This document shows positions 25,766 through 33,504 of a DNA stretch of 64,000 bases, piece by piece (the stretch's first letter is position 1; each line of letters opens with the position of its first letter). The position numbers and the translations under genes are program-made. This DNA is from Halomonas dongshanensis (GTDB lineage Bacteria > Pseudomonadota > Gammaproteobacteria > Pseudomonadales > Halomonadaceae). Location: the NCBI RefSeq assembly GCF_024790395.1, contig NZ_JAJISC010000002.1:248001-312000 (forward strand). Direction: 5' to 3'. The notes under the pieces were generated by a model. The model ran no database searches. It saw only the letters and a program-made list of their open reading frames with translations, and was not told the DNA's origin.

Positions 25766-25811
25766 CGCTTACGTTACTACCTATGCCTGCCACAAATGAA
25801 GGAAAGTGAGC

Positions 25812-26828
25812 ATGAGCGAAGACATCACGCTATCTCTCGACGACGCCCAAGCCCTAAGCCTCGATGTTCTCCAGCACAACGGCTTTAGCCGCGCCCATGC
25901 CGAGGCTATCACCCGTAGTGTCATGGCGGCGCAGCGCGATGAGTGCCACTCGCACGGCCTGTATCGGTTGATTGGTTGCGTACACACGGCGCTAAACGGC
26001 GGGATCGATACGCAGACTGAACCAGAGATCGTCGATAAGGCACCCAGCGTGGTCATCGCCGATGCCCGCCAAGGATGCTCCTTGCTGGCGTTCGAAAAGG
26101 GCAGCGCGCTATTGGTCGAAAAAGCTAAGCGCACCGGTATCGCGGCGCTGGGTATCACTCACTGTTTCCACTTCTCTGCGCTGTGGCCCGAAGTGGAGGC
26201 GCTATCGAGCCAGGGCGTCGTCGCCATCGCCATGACCCCGACGCATGCTTTCGTGGCACCGGCGGGCGGTCAGCGCCCACTCCTGGGCACCAACCCCATC
26301 GCCTTTTCGTGGCCGCGACCGGACGGTACGCCCTATACCTTTGATTTTGCCACCAGTGAGGTCGCCAGAGGCGAGATCGAGCTCCACCGGCGGGCAGGGA
26401 AAACGATTCCCGATCACTGGGCCATGGATGCAAACGGCGAGCCGACCACCGACCCAACGGCCGCGTTAGCAGGTGCCATGCGCACGTTCGGGGGCTACAA
26501 AGGTTCGGCCCTATCGACCATGATCGAGCTGCTGGCAGGGCCCTTGATCGGCGAAGTCTTGGGTCATGAAACCCAGGCAGCGGGTCCAGAGAGCACTGCC
26601 AAACCGTTTCACGGTGAGCTGATCATCGCGCTCTCCCCACACGTTTTCCTGGGCCAGGATTGCGATCATCACCTGCAGCACGCCGAAACCCTGTTCGAGC
26701 AGATCTTGGGCCAAGGGGCGCGGCTGCCATCCCAGCGCCGCTACGAGGCGCGGCAACGTAGCCTGTGCGACGGCGTTACGATACCGCAAGCGCTCTATGA
26801 GGAGATCAGGCGTTTAGGGTCGCGCTGA
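25812..26828 (+). CDS. dpkA: DpkA-like piperideine-2-carboxylate / pyrroline-2-carboxylate reductase
   Basis: 338 residues of the LDH2/MDG2 family. It matches the Pseudomonas DpkA pattern rather than the malate or diketogulonate types: AAQRDECHSHGLYRL (catalytic His), SCHFSALWPEVE-like HFSALWPEVEAL, RPLLGTNPIAFSWPR, FDFATSEVARGEIELHRRAG, TFGGYKGSALSTMIELLAGPL and PSQRRYEAR. Such enzymes reduce cyclic imines of the lysine or hydroxyproline pathways with NADPH to L-pipecolate or L-proline. ATG 25812 has AGGA at better spacing than the GTG at 25806. It follows udh by 46 bases, so it may be co-transcribed with the uronate genes although no biochemical link is obvious. Confidence 0.78.
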   Translation: MSEDITLSLDDAQALSLDVLQHNGFSRAHAEAITRSVMAAQRDECHSHGLYRLIGCVHTALNGGIDTQTEPEIVDKAPSVVIADARQGCSLLAFEKGSALLVEKAKRTGIAALGITHCFHFSALWPEVEALSSQGVVAIAMTPTHAFVAPAGGQRPLLGTNPIAFSWPRPDGTPYTFDFATSEVARGEIELHRRAGKTIPDHWAMDANGEPTTDPTAALAGAMRTFGGYKGSALSTMIELLAGPLIGEVLGHETQAAGPESTAKPFHGELIIALSPHVFLGQDCDHHLQHAETLFEQILGQGARLPSQRRYEARQRSLCDGVTIPQALYEEIRRLGSR

Positions 26829-26857
26829 CGCTCTCGTTTTATTGGGTGACTAGCCGT

Positions 26858-27787
26858 TCATTTAGTAACTAGCTGCCCGCACGATGGCGCCGCCCAGCGC
26901 CGGTCGGCGGTGAAAACGACATCGCAGACCATGGGCGAGTGGTGGGTGCGAATCTCCTGGTCGATGCGCTCGCGTAGCTGGTCCAATTGGGTGACCTCTT
27001 GGCCTTCGCTCTGTTCGGGCAGCACCACGTGCACCATGACGTAGAGCATGCGCCCCGGGCGCACCATGCGCACACGAATCTCTTCGGTGGGGGTATCGGC
27101 CAGGGCATGGGCGATGGCATCACGCACGGGGGCGGCGATACTGGCGGGTGGCGTCTTGTTCAATAACTCCTGCAAGGCTTGAGTGGCCATCCGCACCGGA
27201 ACGCCAAGGCAAAGCAGCACGACCGCTATGACCAGAATCGGGTCAATAAAGGGGACGAAGGTCTGCCAGTCGAGCCATTTCAACAGTAAGACGAGGCAAA
27301 ATGCCGCCAGCACGGCGGCTGAAATGATGCTATTGACCACCCAGTTGAGCTTGTCGGCCTCGATCAAGGGGCTTCTCACATGGCCAAGGCTTTTGTGCAT
27401 CGTCCAGGCAGTGAACGAGCAGGTCGCCGTGGCAAAGAGCGCGTAAACGATGGCAAGGCCTGCATCGATGTCCCGGCCACCGCTGAGAAGGGCGGCGACT
27501 GCGTCCACCAGGGCAAAGATGGAAACACCGAGAATCAACAGCCCCTTGCACAGATTGACCAGCGATTCGAAGTAGGTATACCCAAACGGGTAGGCATCGC
27601 TATCGGGTCGGCTCGCCAAGCGGCTGACCTTGATCGTTACCAGTGCAATGGCGAAATAGATTAGGTTAAAAAGCCCATCGAGCAAAATGGCCTGGGAATT
27701 GGATAGAAGCGTCGCCGTAATGCCCGCCGCCCCGATCACCAGCGCCATCAAGGCCGATACGACCAGCGCCCCCGATTCCGTTTTCAT
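26858..27787 (-). CDS. Cation diffusion facilitator family efflux protein
   Basis: 309 residues from the ATG at 27787 (ACAGGGGCATGGC upstream). The frame is open 61 codons further, but that part overlaps the promoter of the divergent gene. There are six predicted membrane segments (about 10-210). The substrate motif of cation diffusion facilitators is altered: helix 2 reads LLDGLFNLIYF where HxxxD-type metal ligands are usual, and helix 5 reads FIDPILVIAV. The cytosolic C-terminal domain (about 215-305) is present. Transport of a divalent metal is therefore a family-level inference. It is monocistronic and unrelated to the sugar genes. Confidence 0.8.
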   Translation of the reverse strand: MKTESGALVVSALMALVIGAAGITATLLSNSQAILLDGLFNLIYFAIALVTIKVSRLASRPDSDAYPFGYTYFESLVNLCKGLLILGVSIFALVDAVAALLSGGRDIDAGLAIVYALFATATCSFTAWTMHKSLGHVRSPLIEADKLNWVVNSIISAAVLAAFCLVLLLKWLDWQTFVPFIDPILVIAVVLLCLGVPVRMATQALQELLNKTPPASIAAPVRDAIAHALADTPTEEIRVRMVRPGRMLYVMVHVVLPEQSEGQEVTQLDQLRERIDQEIRTHHSPMVCDVVFTADRRWAAPSCGQLVTK

Positions 27788-27908
27788 GCCATGCCCCTGT
27801 CGTAACTTAGAGAAAAGTGCGCCAGAGAATAGCAACTTTTGCGCCTCATCGCCGTAGGCGGCGCTACACTCAGGTGCAGGATGATGGCCTTCAGGGAGAT
27901 AGAAGGAA

Positions 27909-28460
27909 ATGCCGCTCGCCATGGTAAGCCCCCCCGCAGTACCCACGCAGCCCCGGTTTGCGTTACTCAAACCCGAAGACGCGGCCGAACTGCTGGCGTT
28001 CGAAGTCGCCGAGCGTGCCTGGTTCGAACGCTATGTGGAAGCACGTGACCCGCGCTTTTACTGTCCTCAAGGGGCGGTAAAACATATTATCGAGTGTTTA
28101 TCGCTGCACGCGCAAAACCGTATGCTGCCGCTGTTGATTCGCTGTCGCGAAGGTCGCCTGATTGGCCGCGCCAACTTAAAACAGATCGATCAAACACGTG
28201 GCACGGCACAAGTGGGCTATCGGCTTGCACGTAACGCCTGTGGGCGAGGCATTGCCCAAAAGGCGCTACGTCATTTGCTCAAGGAGGCTCGCTGCACCTA
28301 CGGTTTACATCTACTCTCGGCCTACGCCTCGGTGGAGAACCCCGCGTCGCAACGCGTACTCGAAAAAGCTGGGTTCAAAGCCCGCCAAAAGCTACCCGGC
28401 CATTCGCTCGTCGCCGGACAGCGGCTCGATTGCTGGGCGTATCAGTGCAAGCTTGGCTGA
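27909..28460 (+). CDS. GNAT-family N-acetyltransferase
   Basis: 183 residues with the RimJ/RimL-type acetyltransferase layout: beta-strand IGRANLKQID, QVGYRLARNACGRGIAQKALRHLL (acetyl-CoA pyrophosphate loop R-x-x-G-x-G/A as RNACGRGIA) and SAYASVENPASQRVLEKAGF, the typical motif B segment with NxxSxxV. It transfers acetyl from acetyl-CoA to an amine, possibly a protein N-terminus; the substrate is unknown. It is divergent from the cation efflux gene and converges on nirD with 1 base between the two stops. Confidence 0.85.
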   Translation: MPLAMVSPPAVPTQPRFALLKPEDAAELLAFEVAERAWFERYVEARDPRFYCPQGAVKHIIECLSLHAQNRMLPLLIRCREGRLIGRANLKQIDQTRGTAQVGYRLARNACGRGIAQKALRHLLKEARCTYGLHLLSAYASVENPASQRVLEKAGFKARQKLPGHSLVAGQRLDCWAYQCKLG

Positions 28461-28461
28461 G

Positions 28462-28836
28462 TTAGGTCGCGATCCATACTTCATTGCCGTTAAAGCCCAC
28501 GCGCCAGCTGCGCAGCTTCACGTTCTCATCCTCCAGGCACTGCCCATCTTCTAGGCGAAAGTGCTGTTTGTAGAGCGGGGAGGCGACAACGGGGACGCCT
28601 TTGAGACTGCCGACGATGCCGTAGGCCAGGACGTTTGCGTTGGAAAAGGGATCGGCGTGCGCGATGGCGTAGAGCTCGGGCGTGTGTCCCGGCAGATAGA
28701 AAAGCGCAACCTGGGCGGCGCCGCTGGGCGCTTCGAGCCAAGCGGCAACGCCGGAAAAGGGCACTAGGTCGGCTTTGGCGCAAAGCCGCTGCCAAGTGGC
28801 TACGTTGGCGGGGAGTTCGAGAGCTGTCGTGGTCAT
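28462..28836 (-). CDS. nirD: Assimilatory nitrite reductase small subunit NirD
   Basis: 124 residues, a Rieske-like beta domain without cysteine/histidine cluster ligands, as usual for NirD. Characteristic stretches are AIAHADPFSNANVLAYGIVGS, VVASPLYKQHFRLEDGQCLED and a C-terminal VKLRSWRV. It works with NirB in NADH-dependent reduction of nitrite to ammonium in the cytosol. It is the last gene of the minus-strand unit oxidoreductase-nirB-nirD. Confidence 0.93.
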   Translation of the reverse strand: MTTTALELPANVATWQRLCAKADLVPFSGVAAWLEAPSGAAQVALFYLPGHTPELYAIAHADPFSNANVLAYGIVGSLKGVPVVASPLYKQHFRLEDGQCLEDENVKLRSWRVGFNGNEVWIAT

Positions 28837-28888
28837 GGTAAAACCTCTTGTGGGTTTTGGTGCTACAAGTGTGATGGTGGGGCGCGTT

Positions 28889-31414
28889 TTAATGGCTGCT
28901 CGTCACCGCCGGACGCGGCTGGCCACGCTCGGAGGTCATGATGATCGAGGGGTCCGGACGGGCGTCGTTGACGAAGCTTCTAAAGCGCTTGAGCTTTTCT
29001 GGGTCGTCGATGGCGTTGGCCCATTCGCACTGGTAGTGATCCACTACGTGCTGCATCTGGCGCTCTAATTCGGCGCCAAGCCCCAGGCTATCGTCCAGAA
29101 TCACCTCCTTGAGGTAGTCGAGCCCGCCGTCGAGGTTCTCACGCCACACCGAGGTGCGCTGTAGCCGGTCGGCGGTGCGAATGTAGAACATCAACAAGCG
29201 GTCGATGGTGCGGTAGAGCGCTTCATCGTCAAGGTCGGTGGCGAAGAGTTCGGCGTGTCGCGGGCGCATGCCGCCGTTGCCGCAGACGTACAGATTCCAG
29301 CCGTTTTCGGTGGCGATCACGCCGATGTCCTTGCTCTGCGCTTCGGCGCACTCGCGGGTGCAGCCAGAAACACCGAACTTGATCTTGTGCGGCGCGCGCA
29401 ACCCTTTGTAGCGGTGCTCGAGCTTGATCGCCATGCCAACGCTATCCTGCACGCCGTAACGGCACCAAGTGCTGCCCACGCAGGATTTTACCGTTCTCAG
29501 TGACTTGCCGTAGGCGTGGCCGGTTTCGAAGCCTGCCGCGATCAGCTCACCCCAGATGGCGGGCAGATCCTCCAGGCGCGCGCCGAACAAATCGATCCGC
29601 TGGCCGCCGGTGATCTTGGTGTAAAGCGCGTACTTCTGGGCGACCTGACCCAGCACTACCAGCTTGTCTGGCGTGATTTCACCGCCTGCGATACGCGGCA
29701 CCACCGAGTAGGTGCCGTTTTTCTGCATGTTGGCCATGAAGGTATCGTTGGTGTCCTGCAGTGGAATGTGCGCGGCATCGGTGATCGGCTCGTTGAAGCA
29801 GGAGGCCAGAATCGAGGCCACCGCCGGTTTGCAGATATCGCAGCCAAGCGCATGAGCGCCTTTTGCGCCGTGCTTCTCGATCAGCTCGCTAAAGGTCTTG
29901 ATACCTTCCACGCGGACGATGTCGTAGAGCTCTTGTCGGGTATGGGCAAAGTGCTCGCAAAGCGATTTGTCGACCTCCACCCCGCGGGCTTCGAGCTCGA
30001 AATCCACCACGCTCTTGAGTAGCGTGGCGCAGCCGCCGCAGCCGGTGCTCGCTTTGGTCGTACCCTTGATCGCGGCAAGGTCACTCGCGCCGCCTTCGAT
30101 AGCGCTGCAGATGCCGCCCTTGGTTACGTTATGGCACGAGCAGATCATGGCCGTGTCCGGCAGGGCGCCAGGGCCGAGCAGGGGGGCATCCGATGTGTTG
30201 GGCAGGATCAGCGAGGCGGGCTCCGCTGGCAGTTCGATGCCGTTGGCGTAGTACTGCAAGAGGGTATCGTAGGCGCCGTTGTCGCCGACCAGCATGGCGC
30301 CCAGCAGCTTCTTGCCGTCGCTGGACACCACGAGCTTGCGGTAGACCTGTTTGAGCGGGTCGAGGTAGCGAAACATGCGCGCACCGGGGTTTTGGTTACC
30401 GTGGGCATCGCCAATGGCGCCCACGTCCACACCCAGCAGTTTCAGCTTGGTGCTCATGTCGGCACCGGTAAAGCGTGTCTCGCCGCCGAGCAGCGTGGCC
30501 AGCGCCGCCTTGGCCATTTGATAGCCTGGCGCGACCAGGCCGAAGATGCTCTGGTTCCACAGGGCGACTTCACCGATGGCGAGAATCGCGGGGTCGCTGG
30601 TTTGGCAGGCGTCGTCGATGACCACACCGCCGCGCTCACCAATGGCCAGGTCACAGGCGCGGGCGAGTTCGTCGCGTGGGCGAATGCCGGCGGAGAACAC
30701 GATCAGATCGGTCTCGAGCACCTTGTCGTCTTGGAACACCATGCGCAGACGGCTGCGCTCGCCTGCTTCGATGCGCTGGGTAGCGCGTTCGGTAAGCACC
30801 TGCACGCCCAGCGCCTCGATCTTCTCTTTCAACAGCTCCCCGCCCTCGGCGTCTACCTGCATGGGCATCAAGCGCGGAGCGAACTCGACCACGGCGGCGT
30901 CCAGATTGAGCCCGCGCAGGGCGTTGGCGGCTTCGAGCCCTAGAAGCCCGCCACCGACCACCACGCCATTGGAGGCGTGTTCGGCAGCGGAGCGAATGGC
31001 ATCGAGATCGTCTAGGGTGCGATAGACGAGGCAGCCGTCACGCTCGCGGCCCTCGATGGGCGGCACGAACGGATAGGAGCCGGTGGCGAGCACCAGGCGG
31101 TCATAGCCGTAGCGACCGCTTGACGTCACTACTTCGCGCGCTTCGCGGTCGATGGCCGTGACGGCCTCGCCGCTTCTGAGCGTTACGCCGTGGCGAACGT
31201 AGTAATCGGCATCGCAAAGCGCCAGCGTTTCGGCGTCGCTGCCGTTGAAGTAGTCGGAGAGGTGCACGCGATCATAGGCGCGCTGGCGCTCTTCGCCGAA
31301 GACGGTAACGCTAAACTGCTCGAGGGCATCGGCTTCGACGAGTTGCTCGACCAAATGGTGGCCGACCATGCCGTTACCGATGATGATGAGGTTGAGTTTT
31401 GTCGCGGGTGTCAT
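28889..31414 (-). CDS. nirB: Assimilatory nitrite reductase large subunit NirB
   Basis: 841 residues. Reduces nitrite to ammonium with NADH, six electrons, via FAD, Fe-S clusters and siroheme. Domains: FAD/NAD-binding pyridine nucleotide oxidoreductase (about 8-300; IIGNGMVGHH, VVGGGLLGLEAA), BFD-type [2Fe-2S] domain (C425SCH and C459GGC), then ferredoxin-like and siroheme/[4Fe-4S] half domains (about 555-790). Cluster cysteines are in KSCVGSTWC (C645, C651) and SGCTREC (C685, C689). All essential residues are present. It starts 2 bases after the oxidoreductase stop. Nitrate control is expected from the leader at 32820-32961. Confidence 0.96.
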   Translation of the reverse strand: MTPATKLNLIIIGNGMVGHHLVEQLVEADALEQFSVTVFGEERQRAYDRVHLSDYFNGSDAETLALCDADYYVRHGVTLRSGEAVTAIDREAREVVTSSGRYGYDRLVLATGSYPFVPPIEGRERDGCLVYRTLDDLDAIRSAAEHASNGVVVGGGLLGLEAANALRGLNLDAAVVEFAPRLMPMQVDAEGGELLKEKIEALGVQVLTERATQRIEAGERSRLRMVFQDDKVLETDLIVFSAGIRPRDELARACDLAIGERGGVVIDDACQTSDPAILAIGEVALWNQSIFGLVAPGYQMAKAALATLLGGETRFTGADMSTKLKLLGVDVGAIGDAHGNQNPGARMFRYLDPLKQVYRKLVVSSDGKKLLGAMLVGDNGAYDTLLQYYANGIELPAEPASLILPNTSDAPLLGPGALPDTAMICSCHNVTKGGICSAIEGGASDLAAIKGTTKASTGCGGCATLLKSVVDFELEARGVEVDKSLCEHFAHTRQELYDIVRVEGIKTFSELIEKHGAKGAHALGCDICKPAVASILASCFNEPITDAAHIPLQDTNDTFMANMQKNGTYSVVPRIAGGEITPDKLVVLGQVAQKYALYTKITGGQRIDLFGARLEDLPAIWGELIAAGFETGHAYGKSLRTVKSCVGSTWCRYGVQDSVGMAIKLEHRYKGLRAPHKIKFGVSGCTRECAEAQSKDIGVIATENGWNLYVCGNGGMRPRHAELFATDLDDEALYRTIDRLLMFYIRTADRLQRTSVWRENLDGGLDYLKEVILDDSLGLGAELERQMQHVVDHYQCEWANAIDDPEKLKRFRSFVNDARPDPSIIMTSERGQPRPAVTSSH

Positions 31415-31416
31415 GA

Positions 31417-32769
31417 TCAGGCGGCCTCAACGATGGAGGTGGATGGAGTGGGCGAAGAAGAGGTAGACGCAGAGGAGTTAGATGTAGAAGAGTTAGATGC
31501 AGAAAGAGCCGACGAGCCGACACTCGCGTCACCCAGTGCGCTGGCATCGGCCTCGCCAAACAAGAGGCCTCGGCGGCAATCGCTTATATCGCTGTGTTCG
31601 AGAGCGAGCTTGAAGTACCAAGGCCCCATGCGCGTATCGCCATAGAGCACTGCGCCTTCGATGCGGCCATTGCGAAGCAATAAGCGGCGATAGTCGCCGG
31701 TGCCGCCATCGACGTAGCGCAGTATCTCGTGCTCTTCGCTCGCTTCGGTTGGGCCAAAGGCGTAAAGCGTAATGCCGCTGACCTTGAGCCGCGTTGCCGT
31801 GGGCGCTTCGTGATAGCGCGCTTCGCCGCGCCCGGCCAGGTGGTCGGCGAGTACCTCGACCTGACGCCAGATGGGCTCGACCAGGCCATAGGTATGGGTG
31901 TCGAACTGACAACACTCGCCCAGGGCATGAATCCTCGGGTCGGAGGTGGTCAAGGTGTCGTCGACGACGATGGCGCGCTCGGTGGCAAGCCCTGCGGCCT
32001 GACCCAGCTCAGCGTTGGGCGTAATGCCCATGGCGACGATGACCCGCTGACAGGGCAGCCGCTGCCCATCTTCCAGCACCACGGCGGCCACGCGGCCCTC
32101 TTCGTTATCGCTCTCGAAGCGGCTTACGCGTGCGTTCATACGCAGTTTTAGCCCACGGGAGTTGAGCTCGTCGGCCAGAAGTTCGGCGGCGGTGGCATCC
32201 AGCTGGCGGTTGAGCAAATGAGCACCGCGTTGGAGCACGCTGACCTCGACGCCGCGCTTACGTAGCCCTTCGGCGGCCTCGAGCCCGAGAAGCCCGCCTC
32301 CGATGACGATACAAGGGCCCTTGGCGGGGTCGATGGCGGCCAGGCGGGATACGTCCTCCAAGGTACGAAAGCCCTCGATACCAGACAGCGTGCTGCCCGG
32401 AACCGGCGGCAGGGCAGGGCGTGAGCCGGTTGCCAGTACCAAGCGGTCGTAGGTGAGGGTGCGCTTGGTGGTAATGACGTGGCGTTGCTTGCGATCTAGG
32501 CGTTGAACCTGTTCATCCAGGTACAGCGTGATGCCGTGGTCGGCGTACCACGCCTCGTTTTGTAGCGCCAACCCCACGGGGTCGATTTCGCCAGCCAACA
32601 GCGGCGAGAGCAGGATGCGGTTGTAGGCTGGCTGCGCTTCGGCGCCAATAACGGTGATGTGCGCTGGTCGCGTGGGCGCCTCTGCCAGCGCTTGGATAAG
32701 CCGGTGCGAGGCCATGCCGTTACCGACGATGACTAGATGGTCGATGGCAAAAGGGGATGCAGATGACAT
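31417..32769 (-). CDS. FAD/NAD(P)-dependent oxidoreductase of the nitrate assimilation operon
   Basis: 450 residues from the ATG at 32769 (GAGGAG site); the frame is open a further 78 codons into the leader but without coding character. It is a pyridine-nucleotide disulfide oxidoreductase fold like the N-terminal third of NirB: VGNGMASHRLIQAL (FAD), GGGLLGLEAAEGL (NAD) and ALGECCQFD. It resembles the reductase subunits (NasB/NasC type) that feed electrons to nitrate reductase. The last about 40 residues are a Ser/Ala/Thr-rich low-complexity tail with a pentapeptide repeat. It is first of three genes with nirB and nirD and divergent from nasA, so it probably passes NAD(P)H electrons to NasA. 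Confidence 0.85.
   Translation of the reverse strand: MSSASPFAIDHLVIVGNGMASHRLIQALAEAPTRPAHITVIGAEAQPAYNRILLSPLLAGEIDPVGLALQNEAWYADHGITLYLDEQVQRLDRKQRHVITTKRTLTYDRLVLATGSRPALPPVPGSTLSGIEGFRTLEDVSRLAAIDPAKGPCIVIGGGLLGLEAAEGLRKRGVEVSVLQRGAHLLNRQLDATAAELLADELNSRGLKLRMNARVSRFESDNEEGRVAAVVLEDGQRLPCQRVIVAMGITPNAELGQAAGLATERAIVVDDTLTTSDPRIHALGECCQFDTHTYGLVEPIWRQVEVLADHLAGRGEARYHEAPTATRLKVSGITLYAFGPTEASEEHEILRYVDGGTGDYRRLLLRNGRIEGAVLYGDTRMGPWYFKLALEHSDISDCRRGLLFGEADASALGDASVGSSALSASNSSTSNSSASTSSSPTPSTSIVEAA
31460..31504 (-). repeat. Three tandem 15-bp repeats coding a Ser-rich tail
   Basis: Units at 31460-31474, 31475-31489 and 31490-31504 are near-identical 15-mers (for example GAGTTAGATGTAGAA and GAGTTAGATGCAGAA on the plus strand). 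On the coding minus strand they give the pentapeptides SASNS, STSNS and SASTS near the C-terminus of the FAD oxidoreductase. The repeat keeps frame, so copy number could vary without disrupting the protein. Confidence 0.85.
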
Positions 32770-32819
32770 GATCGAGCTCCTCTGCCTGGGCGGCGGTCGT
32801 CGTGAAAGTCGTGACCAAC

Positions 32820-32880
32820 AAAAAAGCCCCTGATGAGTGCATAAAGGAGACATTCGCCTTCGTGCACTCATCAGGGGCTT
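32820..32880 (-). terminator. Leader terminator of the nirBD operon (attenuator)
   Basis: A perfect 18-bp stem: 32824-32841 (AAGCCCCTGATGAGTGCA) pairs with 32863-32880 across a 21-base loop. On the minus strand it is followed by six T. It lies 51 bases upstream of the first gene's start rather than after a gene, so it must be an attenuator in the 5' leader. Assimilatory nitrate operons commonly have such terminators, relieved by an ANTAR-domain antiterminator (NasR/NasT) in response to nitrate. Confidence 0.85.
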
Positions 32881-32898
32881 CGTTGCCCGGTCGCCAAG

Positions 32899-32961
32899 TC
32901 CTGCCTGCGGGCAGGAAGAACGACCGTCATTGATCGTTCGCGAAGTACGCCAATACGTACT
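32899..32961 (-). promoter_or_regulatory. Leader hairpins upstream of the attenuator (likely ANTAR antiterminator target)
   Basis: Three stems precede the terminator on the minus strand. The first, at 32944-32961, is AGTACG/CGTACT with a 6-base loop. The second, at 32918-32939, is GAACGATC/GGTCGTTC with hexaloop AATGAC. The third, at 32899-32916, is TCCTGCC/GGCAGGA with a 4-base loop. The second has A at loop position 1 and G at position 4, the pattern recognised by ANTAR-domain proteins; the first does not fit that loop rule exactly. A closely spaced pair of hairpins next to a terminator is the known layout of nas leaders. No nasT/nasR gene is in the window. Confidence 0.65.
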
Positions 32962-33436
32962 GGGTGATGAATCTTCGCTAAGTACCAGCAAGTGTGCGGC
33001 CAATGTTCGCGCTTAGTAAAATTTAAACAGTAGGATCAGTGGGTTGCTGATGGAAGATAAGGGGGAGGGCAGCGTCTTGTTAGTCAGGAAAGGGTGAGAA
33101 AGTGGGCTGTCTGCACAGCCATGGTGCGCAAAGGGATAATTTTGCACCCGAAGTTTTCAAGAGATCCCACTTGTGGCGATGTCAATGACGTTTCTCTTTT
33201 TCCCATAGTGATGATTTCAATGACTTTTTATCGGCTAGGTCAGGGTTGGCGTAGCGCTTGCTCTATCTCGGGTAATAAGCAACAAGGCTCATTGCGGCTT
33301 ATTTGGCACAACAATCCCAATACGCACGACTCGTCAGGCGAACAACAAGGCCAACGCTGACGACGAAGGTGTAAGTAACAAATGTGCCTGCATAAATCGT
33401 GAATCCGACACCGGTGCAGGTGTCCCTGAGACAACG
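32962..33436. other. Divergent regulatory region between nir and nas units
   Basis: About 475 bases between the two leader structures, without a convincing gene. It must hold both promoters. An imperfect repeat GGTGCGCAAAGGGATAATTTTGCACC lies near 33123-33148 (arms GGTGC/GCACC). On the plus strand there are potential stems around 33331-33365 (TCGTCA...TGACGA) and at 33407-33424 (GACACC/GGTGTC with hexaloop GGTGCA). No clear sigma-54 element was identified. Confidence 0.45.
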
Positions 33437-33479
33437 GCGTCCAGGCTGGCTTCTTTCGAGGCCCGCTTGGACGCTTTTT
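33437..33479 (+). terminator. Leader terminator upstream of nasA (attenuator)
   Basis: GCGTCCA (33437-33443) pairs with TGGACGC (33468-33474), with further GGC/GCC pairing inside, followed by TTTTT (33475-33479). It ends 25 bases before the nasA start, so it lies in the leader of that gene. It mirrors the attenuator of the divergent nirBD unit. Confidence 0.7.
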
Positions 33480-33504
33480 GCGTTTTGCGCGGGAGAAAAT
33501 GCCA

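Noticed and set aside
29516..30943. Long plus-strand open frames antisense to nirB (168 and 270 codons)
   Set aside because: They are complements of the nirB coding sequence; GC-rich third positions create long antisense frames. NirB motifs on the minus strand are unambiguous.
33121..33148. Possible sigma-54 promoter near the nir/nas divergence
   Set aside because: GG and GC elements are present, but the 10-base spacing required between -24 GG and -12 GC is not met on either strand.
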